Numbered from the stretch's first letter, positions 8,036-15,422 are shown. The stretch is 18,077 nucleotides of DNA from Fibrobacter sp. (GCA_012841225.1 DUVD01000173.1:1-18077); one strand, 5' to 3'. Made by a program: numbers and translations. Notes: a model not told the origin generated them from the letters alone.

Positions 8036-8627
8036 GTTTTGCTTCCTTTAAATAATTTTCTACATACTTACCGATCATGTCGACTTCAACATTAATCAGG
8101 GTACCGATTTGCCAGTGGGCTAAATTGGTTTTCAAAATAGTTTCTGGAATAATGGCAACGACTATACCCGCTTCCGTTTTTTCTGCTACAGTGAGACTAA
8201 TACCATTTAACGTAACAGAACCTCTGCGAATAATATAACGTCGCAAATCATTAGGAATTTCAAGTTCGACTTCCACTCCTGTTTCGCGCTTAAAGAGGGA
8301 GACTACCTTGGCGGTGCTATCTACATGACCCATTACAAAATGGCCGCCCATTAAACTTTGTGGCGTGCAAGGCAATTCTAAATTGATCAAATCATCTGCT
8401 TTAGCTTGGCTAAAAGAAGTATTTTGAACTGTTTGATGAATTAAGCAAAAAGTAGCCTCGTCGTCAGTGCAAGACTCAATAGTGAGGCAGACACCATCGT
8501 TAGCGACACTATCTCCCACTTTACTGTCTTTAAAAAAGGCAGTAGACAAAAGACGCATCGTTAATGCATCTCCTCGCCAATCCAAGGCGAGTATTTTTCC
8601 GGTAGCTTGAATTATTCCTGTAAACAT
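8019..8627 (-). CDS. ribE: Riboflavin synthase alpha subunit
   Basis: A 202-residue enzyme that dismutates two lumazine molecules into riboflavin. It has the hallmark N-terminus MFTGIIQ and two lumazine-binding repeats: the first with SVANDGVCLTI (40-50) and MGGHFVMGHVD (93-103), the second with RGSVTLNGISLTV (135-147) and IPETILKTNL (160-169). The segment after the first barrel core reads HQTVQNTS, where relatives usually have a KETLRxTN-type motif, so half-site chemistry there may differ a little. The length is normal. It is the first gene of the long minus-strand run. No Shine-Dalgarno sequence precedes the ATG; the 25 bases upstream are pyrimidine-rich, mostly T. The symbol follows the ribE usage for riboflavin synthase (ribC in E. 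coli). Confidence 0.96.
   Translation of the reverse strand: MFTGIIQATGKILALDWRGDALTMRLLSTAFFKDSKVGDSVANDGVCLTIESCTDDEATFCLIHQTVQNTSFSQAKADDLINLELPCTPQSLMGGHFVMGHVDSTAKVVSLFKRETGVEVELEIPNDLRRYIIRRGSVTLNGISLTVAEKTEAGIVVAIIPETILKTNLAHWQIGTLINVEVDMIGKYVENYLKEAKLVEYD
8042..8049 (-). promoter_or_regulatory. Ribosome binding site for TTG-started ribBA
   Basis: AAAGGAAG on the minus strand, 6 bases before the TTG at 8035 and inside the end of ribE. It is the main reason for accepting a TTG start. The weak start codon could lower RibBA output relative to the other rib products. Confidence 0.7.
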
Positions 8628-8731
8628 ACGTGGGTAAAATAGAAAAAAAAAGAATAGTAGGGAGGAAAAAGCATAAACTTAAGGCTTAAAGTCCACTCCT
8701 CATTACTTTTTTAAGCCTATTGAACAACATT
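8628..8731 (-). promoter_or_regulatory. Leader region of the rib operon with a 9-bp hairpin
   Basis: This 104-base stretch between the sdhB terminator and ribE must carry the promoter and leader of the rib run. It contains a perfect 9-bp inverted repeat, AGGCTTAAA (8682-8690) with TTTAAGCCT (8710-8718), around a 19-base loop. The loop, read on the minus strand, holds GAGGAG; TCCTC lies downstream at 8662-8666 and could pair with GAGGA as a pseudoknot. A long T tract (8642-8651) follows before the ATG. I do not see the conserved RFN (FMN riboswitch) sequence blocks. No -35/-10 pair is convincing. The inverted repeat is direct observation; a regulatory role is inference. Confidence 0.4.
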
Positions 8732-8766
8732 AAAAGAAAAAAAGCCCTTCTTTCAAAAAGAGGGCT
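8732..8766 (-). terminator. Intrinsic terminator of the ndk-sdhCAB unit
   Basis: On the minus strand, 27 bases after the sdhB stop, AGCCCTCTTT pairs with AAAGAAGGGCT (one bulged base, loop of about 3) at 8743-8766. A run of seven T residues, then C and four more T residues, follows. This is a standard Rho-independent terminator and separates the sdh unit from the rib run. Confidence 0.85.
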
Positions 8767-8792
8767 CTTTAATTTATATGTAGACGAAGGGA

Positions 8793-9575
8793 TTACATTT
8801 CTTCGCCGTAAACCTTTTCGGCATAAATCGCTGTTGCACCAAGGTATTCGCGATTCATTTTAGCAATGAAATCGACAGTTATTCCCTTAGGACAAGCGGC
8901 TTCACATTCGTAAAGGTTAGAGCAGTTGCCAAACCCTTCTTTATCCATCTGATCAACCATTGCAAGCACGCGTCTCTTTGCTTCCACTTTACCTTGAGGC
9001 AAATAGTTTAAGTGACTAACTTTAGCCGCCACAAAAAGCATTGCAGAGGAGTTTTTGCAAGCAGCCACGCAAGCGCCACAGCCTACACATGCCGCTGCAT
9101 CAAAAGCACGTTCCGATTGGTCTTTAGGAACAGCAATAGCCGAAGCGTCTGGAGCAGAGCCAGTATTGACACTTATAAAACCACCAGCTTGAATAATACG
9201 GTCAAACGAATAACGGTCTACAACGCAGTCCCTAATAACGGGAAATGCAGAAGCACGCCAAGGTTCGATTACAATAGTATCCCCATCCTTAAACTTGCGC
9301 ATGTGCAATTGGCAAGTGGTGATGAGATTATCTGGCCCATGAGGCAAACCATTAATAACGAGCGAACACATACCGCAAATACCTTCACGGCAGTCATGAT
9401 CGAAAGCAAAACCTTCTTTGCCTTCTTTCATTTGTTGCTCATTTACAGTATCAAGCATTTCAAGGAAAGACATATCCGGAGAAATGCCGCCTATTTTAAT
9501 GGTTTCAAACTGTCCTTTTGATTTGGCGTTTTTTTGAGTCCAAATCTTCAGAGTCAAATTCATATTACCACTCAT
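8793..9575 (-). CDS. sdhB: Succinate dehydrogenase / fumarate reductase iron-sulfur subunit
   Basis: A 260-residue electron-transfer subunit linking the SdhA flavin to the SdhC haems. It has a 2Fe-2S ferredoxin domain with CREGICGMC (62-70: Cys62, Cys67, Cys70) and Cys88. The second domain has CVGCGACVAAC (163-173) and CSNLYECEAACP (218-229), which provide the 4Fe-4S and 3Fe-4S ligands. The AACKN form in the second motif, in place of the usual CP, is typical of the B-type enzymes of Bacteroidota and relatives. The ATG at 9575 overlaps the sdhA stop as TAATG, with GGAG upstream; a second in-frame ATG at codon 5 is possible. Direction of the reaction (succinate oxidation or fumarate reduction) cannot be read from the sequence. 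Confidence 0.95.
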   Translation of the reverse strand: MSGNMNLTLKIWTQKNAKSKGQFETIKIGGISPDMSFLEMLDTVNEQQMKEGKEGFAFDHDCREGICGMCSLVINGLPHGPDNLITTCQLHMRKFKDGDTIVIEPWRASAFPVIRDCVVDRYSFDRIIQAGGFISVNTGSAPDASAIAVPKDQSERAFDAAACVGCGACVAACKNSSAMLFVAAKVSHLNYLPQGKVEAKRRVLAMVDQMDKEGFGNCSNLYECEAACPKGITVDFIAKMNREYLGATAIYAEKVYGEEM

Positions 9576-11488
9576 TATTTATAACTCCGGGTCACAAGGT
9601 GAACGTTATCAAATGTTAAAGGCTCTTTGGTAAGCTCTGGCTTAACTCCAACACCTTTATAATCCCAAGCGCCAACATAACAGAAGTTTTCGTCATCGCG
9701 TTTTGCTTCGCCTTCTTCAGTCTGGCTTTCTTCACGGAAATGCCCACCACAAGATTCTTTGCGATGTAAAGCATCTAATGCCATGAGTTCACCAAACTCC
9801 AAGAAGTCTGCCAAACGGCCAGCATGTTCAAGGTTCTGATTAAAGGAGCCTTCGCCACCAAGAACATTGACGTTCTTCCAAAATTCTTCGCGGAGTGCGG
9901 GAATTTCAGCTAAGGCTTTTTCCAATCCGGCCTGATTACGACCCATGCCCACGTTTTCCCACATGATATGGCCGAGTTCGCTATGAATAGAAGCTACAGT
10001 GCGTTTGCCCTTCACATTTAAAAGCTTATGGATATGAGCTTCATTTTCTTTTTTGGCTGCTTCAAATTCCGGGGCCGAAGCAGTAACCTTATCGAGTTTC
10101 GTACCCGCAAAGTAACCACCAATGGTGTAAGGAAGCACAAAGTAACCATCGGCAAGGCCCTGCATCAATGCAGATGCACCAAGGCGGTTTGCGCCGTGAT
10201 CAGAGAAGTTTGCTTCACCGAGAACAAAGCAACCGGGAATGGTGCTCATCAAATTATAATCCACCCAAAGGCCGCCCATGGTGTAATGAACAGCAGGGAA
10301 AATGCGCATAGGGGTTTTATAGGGGTTTTCGTCGGTGATTTTTTCATACATCTGAAATAGGTTGCCGTACTTAGCACTAACAGCAGAAGCGCCAAGGCGC
10401 TTGATTGCGTCAGAGAAGTCTAAATATACAGCCAATTTGGATTGGCCAACACCCATGCCCTTGTCGCAGATGGTCTTAGCGTTACGGCTCGCTACATCAC
10501 GAGGAACTAAGTTGCCAAAACTGGGGTATTTTTCTTCTAAATAATAGAAGCGTTCTTCTTCTGGAATTTGATCTGGAGAACGAGTATCTCCAATTTTTTT
10601 GGGAACCCAAACACGGCCATCGTTTCGAAGAGATTCGCTCATAAGCGTTAATTTCGATTGATGGTCACCGGTAACGGGAATACAAGTAGGGTGAATTTGC
10701 GTGTAGCATGGGTTAGCAAACAAAGCGCCTTTCTTATGCGCTCTCCAAGCTGCTGTAACGTTAGAACCCTTAGCGTTTGTAGAAAGGTAGAACACGTTTC
10801 CGTAACCACCAGTACAAAGGCAAACTGCATCGGCAACATGGCTTTCGAGTTCGCCTGTAACAAGGTTTCTAACCACAATACCACGAGCCTTGCCATCGAC
10901 AACAACAAGATCGAGCATTTCGCGACGAGGAAACATCTTTACAGAGCCCTTAGCAACTTGACGCATCATCGCTTGGTAAGCACCAATTAAAAGCTGTTGT
11001 CCTGTTTGCCCACGAGCATAAAATGTACGGGAGACCTGGGCACCACCAAAAGAACGGTTATCCAAAAGACCACCATAATCTCTTCCAAAAGGAACGCCTT
11101 GAGCTACGCACTGGTCAATAATCAGGTTAGAACATTCGGCCAAGCGGTGAACGTTGGCTTCACGAGCGCGGAAGTCGCCACCCTTTACAGTATCATAAAA
11201 CAAGCGGTAAACAGAGTCACCATCGTTGGTGTAGTTCTTAGCGGCATTGATACCGCCCTGAGCGGCAATAGAATGAGCGCGACGAGCACTATCTTGAGTG
11301 CAAAACGCCATTACATTGTAGCCTAATTCACCAAGAGAGGCGGCGGCGGAAGCGCCAGCAAGACCCGTACCAACAACGATAACACTAAATTTGCGTTTGT
11401 TGGCAGGATTCACGAGTTTAAGTTCAAATTTATGGCGCGTCCATTTTTCGCCAATCGGACCACTAGGAATTGCAGAATCGAGAATCAT
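9575..11488 (-). CDS. sdhA: Succinate dehydrogenase / fumarate reductase flavoprotein
   Basis: The 637-residue catalytic subunit, interconverting succinate and fumarate on the cytoplasmic side of the membrane. The FAD-binding motif is VVGTGLAGASAAASLGELG (38-56). His72 in RAHSIAAQGGIN is the expected covalent flavin attachment site. Active-site residues are visible in LVPRDVASR (Arg330), HYTMGGLWVD (His401) and HGANRLGASAL (431-441). PTCIP (267-271) and SESLRNDGRVWVP (284-296) match the B-type (SdhE/FrdA of FCB and Epsilonproteobacteria) subgroup. The ATG is coupled to the sdhC stop (TAATG), with a strong GGAGG 6 bases upstream. It depends on the flavin pathway encoded in the next transcription unit, an appealing but not proven link. 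Confidence 0.96.
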   Translation of the reverse strand: MILDSAIPSGPIGEKWTRHKFELKLVNPANKRKFSVIVVGTGLAGASAAASLGELGYNVMAFCTQDSARRAHSIAAQGGINAAKNYTNDGDSVYRLFYDTVKGGDFRAREANVHRLAECSNLIIDQCVAQGVPFGRDYGGLLDNRSFGGAQVSRTFYARGQTGQQLLIGAYQAMMRQVAKGSVKMFPRREMLDLVVVDGKARGIVVRNLVTGELESHVADAVCLCTGGYGNVFYLSTNAKGSNVTAAWRAHKKGALFANPCYTQIHPTCIPVTGDHQSKLTLMSESLRNDGRVWVPKKIGDTRSPDQIPEEERFYYLEEKYPSFGNLVPRDVASRNAKTICDKGMGVGQSKLAVYLDFSDAIKRLGASAVSAKYGNLFQMYEKITDENPYKTPMRIFPAVHYTMGGLWVDYNLMSTIPGCFVLGEANFSDHGANRLGASALMQGLADGYFVLPYTIGGYFAGTKLDKVTASAPEFEAAKKENEAHIHKLLNVKGKRTVASIHSELGHIMWENVGMGRNQAGLEKALAEIPALREEFWKNVNVLGGEGSFNQNLEHAGRLADFLEFGELMALDALHRKESCGGHFREESQTEEGEAKRDDENFCYVGAWDYKGVGVKPELTKEPLTFDNVHLVTRSYK

Positions 11489-12351
11489 TAACGGCCTCCG
11501 TTCATTTCAAAAACATAAGAAACTGATTTATTTTCTATCGCAGAAGGCAAAATGAAGGCGCCCTTCTTAGCGTCTTCTAAGACTTTTTGCTCTTCAAGCA
11601 TTTTTTGTTTACCAATGTCGCGTGATTTTTCAATCAAGGCTTGTGTTTCTGGTTTATTTGATAAAACAAAACAAGCGACCGCGATTATAGCAAAACCTAA
11701 AGAGACTACAAGTGTATAACCAACACCGAGAGCTTCAATAAATGGAGTCCATTTTTGATGAGCAATACCAAGTGTTTGGAATGCGGAAGAGATAGCGTGA
11801 AATAAGTGAAGTCCAATAATAAACATCCCTATAACATAAAATGCAGAGAATTTGATATCAGCAAATGCAATAACCGTGGTGAGCCACATATCGCGAACTA
11901 CTTTGCCTCCAGCAACCTCAGCATTTTGATAAAAGAAGTACTCTCCAAATTTTAATGATATTAAATGAGTCACTAAAAAGAATACTACAAATAAACCAGA
12001 CCAAATCATGGTAAAAGTGGCAAATGACTTCTTGCCTTTTCTTGCGTTTACATCATAATCAATGCTGCCACGTGCTTTTTTATTTTGAAGCTTTAAAGTG
12101 ACCGCCAAAAAAATATGCAAAAGAAAAACAGAACCCATTACCGCTTCTACCGTGTAGATAAAAGCCTTGTGGCCTGTTAGGAGTTCCGCATAAGCGTTGT
12201 AAGAGGCCTGCGCAGCAAGAGGATCTAGGTTGATTAGCTGAATATTGCCAATCATGTGCCCTAAGATAAACATAGCGAGAATAGCGCCTGTAAATCCCAT
12301 TATTTGTTTCTTGCCTATAGAGGACGTGAGGTAAGTTATAATCCATTCCAT
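11488..12351 (-). CDS. sdhC: B-type dihaem cytochrome b subunit of complex II
   Basis: A 287-residue single membrane anchor with five hydrophobic segments (about 16-36, 64-86, 112-134, 166-190 and 208-230). His32, His79, His129 and His182 occupy the positions expected for axial ligands of two haem b groups, as in Wolinella FrdC; His185 is an alternative to His182. No separate SdhD is present, as expected for type B. The enzyme should exchange electrons with the quinone pool, probably menaquinone. A charged C-terminal tail of about 55 residues (KSRDIGKQKMLEEQKVLEDA and on) extends beyond the last membrane helix and seems longer than usual. The ATG has AAGGAG 8 bases upstream, 27 bases after ndk. 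Confidence 0.94.
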   Translation of the reverse strand: MEWIITYLTSSIGKKQIMGFTGAILAMFILGHMIGNIQLINLDPLAAQASYNAYAELLTGHKAFIYTVEAVMGSVFLLHIFLAVTLKLQNKKARGSIDYDVNARKGKKSFATFTMIWSGLFVVFFLVTHLISLKFGEYFFYQNAEVAGGKVVRDMWLTTVIAFADIKFSAFYVIGMFIIGLHLFHAISSAFQTLGIAHQKWTPFIEALGVGYTLVVSLGFAIIAVACFVLSNKPETQALIEKSRDIGKQKMLEEQKVLEDAKKGAFILPSAIENKSVSYVFEMNGGR

Positions 12352-12378
12352 TGATATATCTCCTTAAAATCGGCTTGA

Positions 12379-12837
12379 CTATTTGCCAATCACGAAACAA
12401 GCTTTTTGACTTGCCGCTTCGTAAGCATAAATTTCTTCTTTTTTAAACCAGAAAGCGATTTCTCGAGCAGCGCTTTCAAGGCCATCGGAGCTATGAACGA
12501 CATTTTCGGTCATAGAAGGCGCAAAATCATGACGGATTGTGCCTGGCTCGGATTTATCTGGATTGGTAGCACCATTAATGGCGCGGACTTTAGCAATCGC
12601 ATTTTCACCACCAAGAGCGAGCAACACTGAAGGTCCCTTAGTCATGTATTCTTCAAGTTCACCAAAAAAAGATTTTTCGACGTGTTCTGCATAAAAGCCT
12701 CTTGCATCGGCAGAGGTCATCTGGTGCATTTTAATAGCGCAAACCGACAATCTTGCGCTCTCGTAACGTTCAATAAGTCGCCCGACTAAGCCCGAAGCGA
12801 CGCCGTTCGGTTTAATCATAGCAAAAGTCATTTCCAT
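12379..12837 (-). CDS. ndk: Nucleoside diphosphate kinase
   Basis: A 152-residue enzyme moving the gamma phosphate of ATP to other nucleoside diphosphates through a phosphohistidine. The N-terminus MEMTFAMIKPNGV has the conserved Lys9; NPDKSEPGTIRHDFA (92-106) and the active-site ENVVHSSDG (111-119) with His115 are clear. The length is normal. I chose the ATG at 12837 over an upstream frame from 12864 because AAGGTGG lies 6 bases before it and homology starts there. It precedes sdhC by 27 bases without a terminator, so it is likely the first gene of an ndk-sdhCAB transcript. GTP and succinyl-CoA chemistry could make the pairing sensible, but this is inference. Confidence 0.96.
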   Translation of the reverse strand: MEMTFAMIKPNGVASGLVGRLIERYESARLSVCAIKMHQMTSADARGFYAEHVEKSFFGELEEYMTKGPSVLLALGGENAIAKVRAINGATNPDKSEPGTIRHDFAPSMTENVVHSSDGLESAAREIAFWFKKEEIYAYEAASQKACFVIGK

Positions 12838-12861
12838 AGAATACCACCTTGTTGTGTTGTG

Positions 12862-12869
12862 CAAATATA
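12862..12869 (-). promoter_or_regulatory. Candidate Bacteroidota-type -7 promoter element for ndk
   Basis: TATATTTG on the minus strand matches the Bacteroidota -7 consensus TAnnTTTG exactly, 24 bases before the ndk ATG. The expected -33 TTG is not clear; that region falls within the foldase gene's terminator hairpin. Only about 35 bases separate that terminator from ndk, so a promoter must be compact if ndk has its own. Confidence 0.4.
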
Positions 12870-12872
12870 AGT

Positions 12873-12900
12873 AAAAAAGGGAGCCTTAAAAAAGACTCCC
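12873..12900 (-). terminator. Intrinsic terminator of the foldase lipoprotein gene
   Basis: On the minus strand, 16 bases after the stop codon, GGGAGTC pairs with GGCTCCC (seven pairs, one G-T) around an 8-base loop TTTTTTAA, followed by TTTTTT. It separates this gene from ndk. Confidence 0.82.
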
Positions 12901-12915
12901 CAAATAAAATTTTAG

Positions 12916-15339
12916 TTACTTCTCTTTTTTTGTTGAAGTCGAATCATAAGACTCGATTGTTTCCGCCTGAGAAATTTTTTCTACAAGCTCTTCGGCCAAT
13001 TTTCCATTTGATTCAATATTTTTAATGAGCCAATCAACGGACTCTTTAAGCTCACTCTTAGGGAATCTCACCTGAAATTCCTTAAAAAGAGAAAGGGCTA
13101 CAGAATCTCGTTTCAAGTTTTCATTCAAAACAAAAGCGCGACTAAACAAAGCCTTTTCGGCAGCTGGGTCGTTTGGCCAAATACTATAAAACACTCTATA
13201 CTCAGACTCTGCGGCCTGGTAATTTTCAGTTTCATTATCAATAGTGGCAATCTCAAAAGTGGCTTTTTTAAATAGATCTTCATTGTCTGGATAAATAGAG
13301 CGAATCAATTCCCAGTTAACACGTGCTTCATTTAATTGCCGATTTTTATAAAGGCTATCTGCTTCAAGTACAAGAGAGTCAGAAGAAAGTATTGTTTTTA
13401 ATGATGGCATTTTGTCATTGTAAACAGTGACTTTATATTTCACCCACATTTCTTTTTCTAAGCGCTTCCATTGGTTTCGTTCTTCAATAGAGGCGATGTT
13501 TTTAAAGATCATGCTGCGTGCCGTTTCAAAGTTGCTAAACGAGTTATAGGACTCTTGATTGAAGAAATACTCTCTCTTAAGAACTATTTCTGGAGTTTTC
13601 AAATAGACTTTTAAAAGAGGTTTAAGGTCTTCGTAACTCACATTAGGTGCAATAATTTGCCCTACTTCACTGTAAAGAGACTCTAATTGTTCTTCTGGAA
13701 ACTCGCTCTTTAGTTTCAAAGAATCCCTAAAGTGTTGATTTGTCGCATCGCGTCTGGTTTGGCGAATAAATGCATTATATTCCCAAGACTTGTCGAGCCC
13801 TAAAGACTTTGCTTCTAATGCAAATGTAGCCCACTGCGTTAGTAGGTCGATAATTTTAGTGCGTCTAAAGGCTCGACGCTGAGACTCTGGGATTTCTGAA
13901 CGTAAGGCAAGCAGGTCTTTTTCTCTGATTAAAGGTTTACCTTCAGAAGCCACTAAAACGAAAGAAGAGTCGAGCTCGATATTCTCTTCACTTTGAAGTT
14001 GTTCTTGAATAGAGGCGCTCACGCGGTCAAATGATTTTCTTTCAGAAGGGATCTCTTTTTCTAAGTAGAAAACATGGTACTTTCCTGTGTTAGCAGCCTT
14101 TATAACAGAAGAGACTGAACCCACTGGTTTGCCTTCGAATTCATTAAACACTTGGGGGATTAATCCTATTCCGTACGGTAAGCTATGGCTCTTTTTAACA
14201 TGACCTACAAAGCCTTCAAGTTCTTTGGTGAATGTATTTTGGTTCAAGTTGGCGGCCTTTTTCTTAAAATCTGAAAGGCTTGACACTTGGTTAAAAACTT
14301 CATTTTGCAGGAGAGCTGAGTCTGAATTCTCTATATGATATAGGCTATAACCTGGCAAGGTTTTGAACAATTCTGTATGAGTGTCATAATACTTTTTAGC
14401 ATAAGATTCGTCAATCGGTTGTTTTTCAATGGCAAATTTCTTTTGAAGTTCCCCATACTTACCACGAATAATTTCTTGGACATGAGCGTCAATAAACTGA
14501 CGTTGAATTTCGCTTAAATGATCTTCTAAAGAGGGTTCCACCCTGTCTACACGAGAAAGGACTTGCATTGTAACATAAGAAGTGTCACCTGCTGCACCCA
14601 CGAGAATTTCTGTTTTTGGATCTGCGTTGACGCTCAATGCAGCGTCGCCAAAAATCAACCGGGCAAATTCTTTTTGATTCAAGAACTCATGGTTCATCTT
14701 TTCGTTCAAATTAATTGTTACCGCACCTTCAATAGATTCCAGTGGTTTTTTAGCCAGAATAGCCGCTTCATTTTCTTCTGATTCTTTTAGACTGTTTGAT
14801 TTAACGTAAAAGACTTCTGCTGCAGCTGGTTGAGCATAGTCAACTAGTTTTTTTTCTATAAAAACATTTAGCGAATCGGCGTGCGTTTTTAGATAAAGCT
14901 TTTTAGCCACAGCGCCGCGTATGTCATTAAATGTTTGTAGTGAATCCAAAGGAAACGAGTCTTTATTGGCTTGATAATACTTTTGGAGTTCATTCTGCTT
15001 AAAACCTAGCATTTCGACAATAAAATACTGTTGATAAACCATGGTTAGTAGACGCGTGTCAGCAGTTTGTATTTCAGTCTCAACAAGTGCCGAAATACCG
15101 GGGTAGGTGGTTCGAGCAAGCCCCGCCATTCCTTCTTTTAAAATGACTTCATTGAATATTTCCGCAAATCGTGTCGAATTTTTGTTCACATTTTCAAGTT
15201 TTTGTGACAATTCTAGATCTGATAGGAAAACCTTCTCTCCTCCGATTCGAGCCACCAACTCCTCTTTGTTTCCAAAAGAGTTGCAACCTATAAGGGTCAA
15301 TAAGATTATTGAAATAAAAAGAAATCTTCTTGAATTCAT
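12916..15339 (-). CDS. Lipoprotein with parvulin (PpiC/SurA-like) domain and C-terminal TPR-like repeats
   Basis: An 807-residue protein with a lipoprotein signal, MNSRRFLFISIILLTLIGC, lipidated at Cys19 and followed by Asn, not Asp, so probably sorted to the outer membrane. A SurA/PpiD-like chaperone region follows (about 28-300). A parvulin-like peptidyl-prolyl isomerase domain lies at about 313-430, with two positions matching conserved histidines (YSLYHIE, His335; KYHVFYL, His422) but a degenerate centre. A long helical region (435-640) and TPR-like repeats (about 656-775, with repeated WELIRSIYPDN, YRVFYSIWPND and FKEFQVRFPKS units) close it. The likely role is folding or delivery of outer-membrane proteins in the periplasm. 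The ATG at 15339 has GAGGA 5 bases upstream; a GTG four codons earlier is less likely. It diverges from a TamB-like gene. Confidence 0.85.
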   Translation of the reverse strand: MNSRRFLFISIILLTLIGCNSFGNKEELVARIGGEKVFLSDLELSQKLENVNKNSTRFAEIFNEVILKEGMAGLARTTYPGISALVETEIQTADTRLLTMVYQQYFIVEMLGFKQNELQKYYQANKDSFPLDSLQTFNDIRGAVAKKLYLKTHADSLNVFIEKKLVDYAQPAAAEVFYVKSNSLKESEENEAAILAKKPLESIEGAVTINLNEKMNHEFLNQKEFARLIFGDAALSVNADPKTEILVGAAGDTSYVTMQVLSRVDRVEPSLEDHLSEIQRQFIDAHVQEIIRGKYGELQKKFAIEKQPIDESYAKKYYDTHTELFKTLPGYSLYHIENSDSALLQNEVFNQVSSLSDFKKKAANLNQNTFTKELEGFVGHVKKSHSLPYGIGLIPQVFNEFEGKPVGSVSSVIKAANTGKYHVFYLEKEIPSERKSFDRVSASIQEQLQSEENIELDSSFVLVASEGKPLIREKDLLALRSEIPESQRRAFRRTKIIDLLTQWATFALEAKSLGLDKSWEYNAFIRQTRRDATNQHFRDSLKLKSEFPEEQLESLYSEVGQIIAPNVSYEDLKPLLKVYLKTPEIVLKREYFFNQESYNSFSNFETARSMIFKNIASIEERNQWKRLEKEMWVKYKVTVYNDKMPSLKTILSSDSLVLEADSLYKNRQLNEARVNWELIRSIYPDNEDLFKKATFEIATIDNETENYQAAESEYRVFYSIWPNDPAAEKALFSRAFVLNENLKRDSVALSLFKEFQVRFPKSELKESVDWLIKNIESNGKLAEELVEKISQAETIESYDSTSTKKEK

Positions 15340-15422
15340 TTGCGTCCTCACATAGAAGAATGATTAACCAAAGTTCACTATTTTAAAAATAAAATATACA
15401 TATTCTAACTATATTAAAGGCG
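15340..15422. promoter_or_regulatory. Divergent promoter region between foldase and TamB-like genes
   Basis: An 83-base, strongly AT-rich gap that must hold promoters for both directions. Leftward, TTAGAA and TAAAAT with a 17-base spacer are a weak sigma-70-like pair, and GAACTTTG (15369-15376) is one base from the TAnnTTTG motif. Rightward, TTCACT (15374-15379) and TATACA (15395-15400) are spaced by only 15 bases. None is strong; the region's role follows mainly from gene orientation. Confidence 0.4.
15345..15349 (-). promoter_or_regulatory. Ribosome binding site for the foldase lipoprotein
   Basis: GAGGA on the minus strand, 5 bases before the ATG at 15339. It would lie inside the coding region if the GTG at 15351 were used, so it favours the shorter product that begins directly with the lipoprotein signal. 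Confidence 0.7.

Noticed and set aside
8683..8706. Tiny leader peptide (MRSGL then stop) in the ribE leader
   Set aside because: Five codons, no ribosome site and no repeated regulatory codons; chance is the simpler explanation.
8628..8731. FMN (RFN) riboswitch before ribE
   Set aside because: None of the conserved RFN blocks can be read in either strand; only a simple hairpin is present.
9012..9521. 169-codon plus-strand frame opposite sdhB
   Set aside because: It is antisense to the well conserved sdhB, has no ribosome site or recognisable domain, and its composition follows the opposite strand's codons.
10028..11326. Several 60-110 codon plus-strand frames opposite sdhA
   Set aside because: They mirror sdhA coding sequence and have no support of their own.
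12838..12864. Nine-codon N-terminal extension of ndk
   Set aside because: The AAGGTGG site would lie inside it, and Ndk proteins start right at the MxxTFAMIKP block.
15340..15351. GTG start of the foldase gene four codons upstream
   Set aside because: It would put extra residues before the lipoprotein signal and place the GAGGA site inside the gene; ATG at 15339 fits better.
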